NCBI GenBank assembly: GCA_945861605.1
Contig: CAMAVG010000049.1
Span: 1 to 6,998, forward strand
DNA: 6,998 nucleotides
Source of the DNA: Rickettsia typhi
GTDB lineage: Bacteria; Pseudomonadota; Alphaproteobacteria; Rickettsiales; Deianiraeaceae
Direction of reading: 5' to 3'
In this document: in pieces, positions 6,304-6,998 of the stretch
How positions within the stretch are numbered: position 1 is the stretch's first letter
Layout of the letters: every line of letters starts with the position of its first letter
Position numbers and translations under genes: made by a program
Notes under the pieces: model-generated
The model's input: only the letters and a program-made list of their open reading frames with translations
Told to the model about the DNA's origin: nothing
The model's database searches: none

Positions 6304-6970
6304 TTAAAAATCCAAGCTTGTATAATGTTGAGGCGTTAAAATTCCTGCAATTCTTTCTTTCAGGAGTGGTCTAAACGATGGTTTTGATTTCACGATTGAG
6401 TACCAATCCTTAATTTGTGGAATTTTTGACCATTGGACTTCTCCGAGGAAATCAAGACTTGAAAGTTGTGTTGCGGCTGCGATATCTGCGATTGAGAATT
6501 TTTCGCCGCCAAGCCAAGTACTTTGTTCGAGGAGGTATGTCGTGTAATCGAAATGTATTCCGAGGTTATACCTTGCCATGCCTAAAATATTGGTATTTGG
6601 CTGTGCTTTTTCGTGAAAGTATTTCACTGCTTTTTCTTGAATGAAGAATTTTGTGCAATCAAGAAAGAATTTTTCAGTGTACCAAAGTAAATTTTTTTTT
6701 ATTTCAAGTTTGCTGTTTCCTTCTGGAAAAAAAAAATGTTTACTTGTATGTTTCGAGGAGGTAATCGAGGATTAAGTATGAATGATTGAGGACATCGCCA
6801 TTTTTTGTGACCATGACCGGCACGGTTCCAGCAGGATTCATTTGCAAAAATTGTTCGTCGTATTCCCAAAATTTTTCTTCAATCAGTATATATTCCAACT
6901 GCATTTCGTTGAGAACGAAGCGAATCATTCTTGAAAACGGACACAAAGAGTAGTGGTATAATTTATACAT
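6304..6970 (-). pseudogene. Glutathione S-transferase family protein (FzlA-like), interrupted by a frameshift
   Basis: Two pieces in different frames form one GST. The N-terminal part (6970-6740, 76 residues) is the thioredoxin-fold domain: LCPFSR (9-14) at the active-site position, NPAGTVPVM (45-53) with the cis-Pro, NHSYLILDYLLETY (62-75), then TAA. The second part reads on from about 6741 (KHFFFPEGNSKLEIKKNLLWYTEKFF) through WLGGEKFSIADIAAATQL, with the helix N-cap Ser-x-x-Asp, and ends in KPSFRPLL and HYTSLDF. Skipping one base at 6740-6774 joins the frames into about 221 residues, a normal length. The second frame is closed by a stop at 6774-6772, which bounds the break. The ending resembles the alphaproteobacterial GST group that includes FzlA, a regulator of FtsZ-dependent constriction; this is my recollection of the family and not a search result. 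The first ATG (6970) has no clear ribosome binding site. The remaining 28 nt to the right edge hold no recognisable gene. Either a true pseudogene or a sequencing error. Confidence 0.8.
6727..6736. repeat. A10 homopolymer beside the GST frameshift
   Basis: Ten A on the plus strand (T10 in the gene) lie 3 nt past the premature TAA (6742-6740). A second run, nine T (6692-6700), lies within the same gene. Because the stop precedes the run in the reading direction, length change in the run alone would not restore the frame. Confidence 0.85.
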
Positions 6971-6998
6971 TTTGGTAACTAAAGGCCTATTTTTTTAT

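Noticed and set aside
6740..6742. Programmed +1 frameshift at the GST stop codon, by analogy with prfB
   Set aside because: The bases around TAA (TAC AAG TAA ACA) do not offer the prfB-type slippery codon: AAG would re-pair poorly as AGT. There is also no Shine-Dalgarno-like stimulator just upstream. A mutation or sequencing error is simpler.
1..6998. Mobile element, phage or CRISPR content
   Set aside because: No transposase or integrase motifs, no terminal inverted repeats or target-site duplications, and no spaced direct repeats were seen.

Overview
The window looks like a chromosomal housekeeping segment of a moderately AT-rich alphaproteobacterium. It is possibly a reduced-genome or host-associated lineage (Rickettsiales-, Holosporales- or RF32-like), but the order is inferred, not shown. 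Four things point to the class. The glutathione S-transferase has the alphaproteobacterial type of C-terminus. There is a TAXI-family TRAP binding protein. The ribonucleotide reductase large chain is short and lacks the N-terminal ATP cone. The left-edge Maf homologue has the 'GRRL' signature of alphaproteobacterial Maf proteins. Shine-Dalgarno sequences are mostly weak and A/T homopolymers are common inside genes.

Layout. The left edge (1-271, minus) is the N-terminal part of a Maf-like protein whose catalytic residues appear to be lost. A short divergent intergenic region (272-375) holds a perfect 10-bp inverted repeat that puts a TTGACA box on each strand. From it runs the only plus-strand gene (376-1215), an unrecognised 279-residue protein with two membrane helices. 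The rest, 1258-6970, is a head-to-tail minus-strand cluster. In transcription order it is a frameshifted glutathione S-transferase (FzlA-like), an S41 carboxy-terminal processing protease, an RluA-family pseudouridine synthase, a TAXI substrate-binding protein, and the class I ribonucleotide reductase alpha chain. The GST-protease gap is 2 nt, the protease and synthase genes overlap by 17 nt, and 24 nt separate the TAXI gene from nrdA. This suggests co-transcription, at least in part, with the leading promoter beyond or at the right edge.

The genes do not form one pathway. They cover dNTP synthesis, rRNA/tRNA modification, periplasmic proteolysis and solute capture, plus a possible division-related GST. 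I found no mobile element, CRISPR array, tRNA or rRNA, and no convincing new multi-gene system. The points most worth a second look are the broken GST gene, the degenerate Maf-like protein, the orphan membrane protein with its inverted-repeat promoter region, and a cysteine-bearing insertion in the protease.
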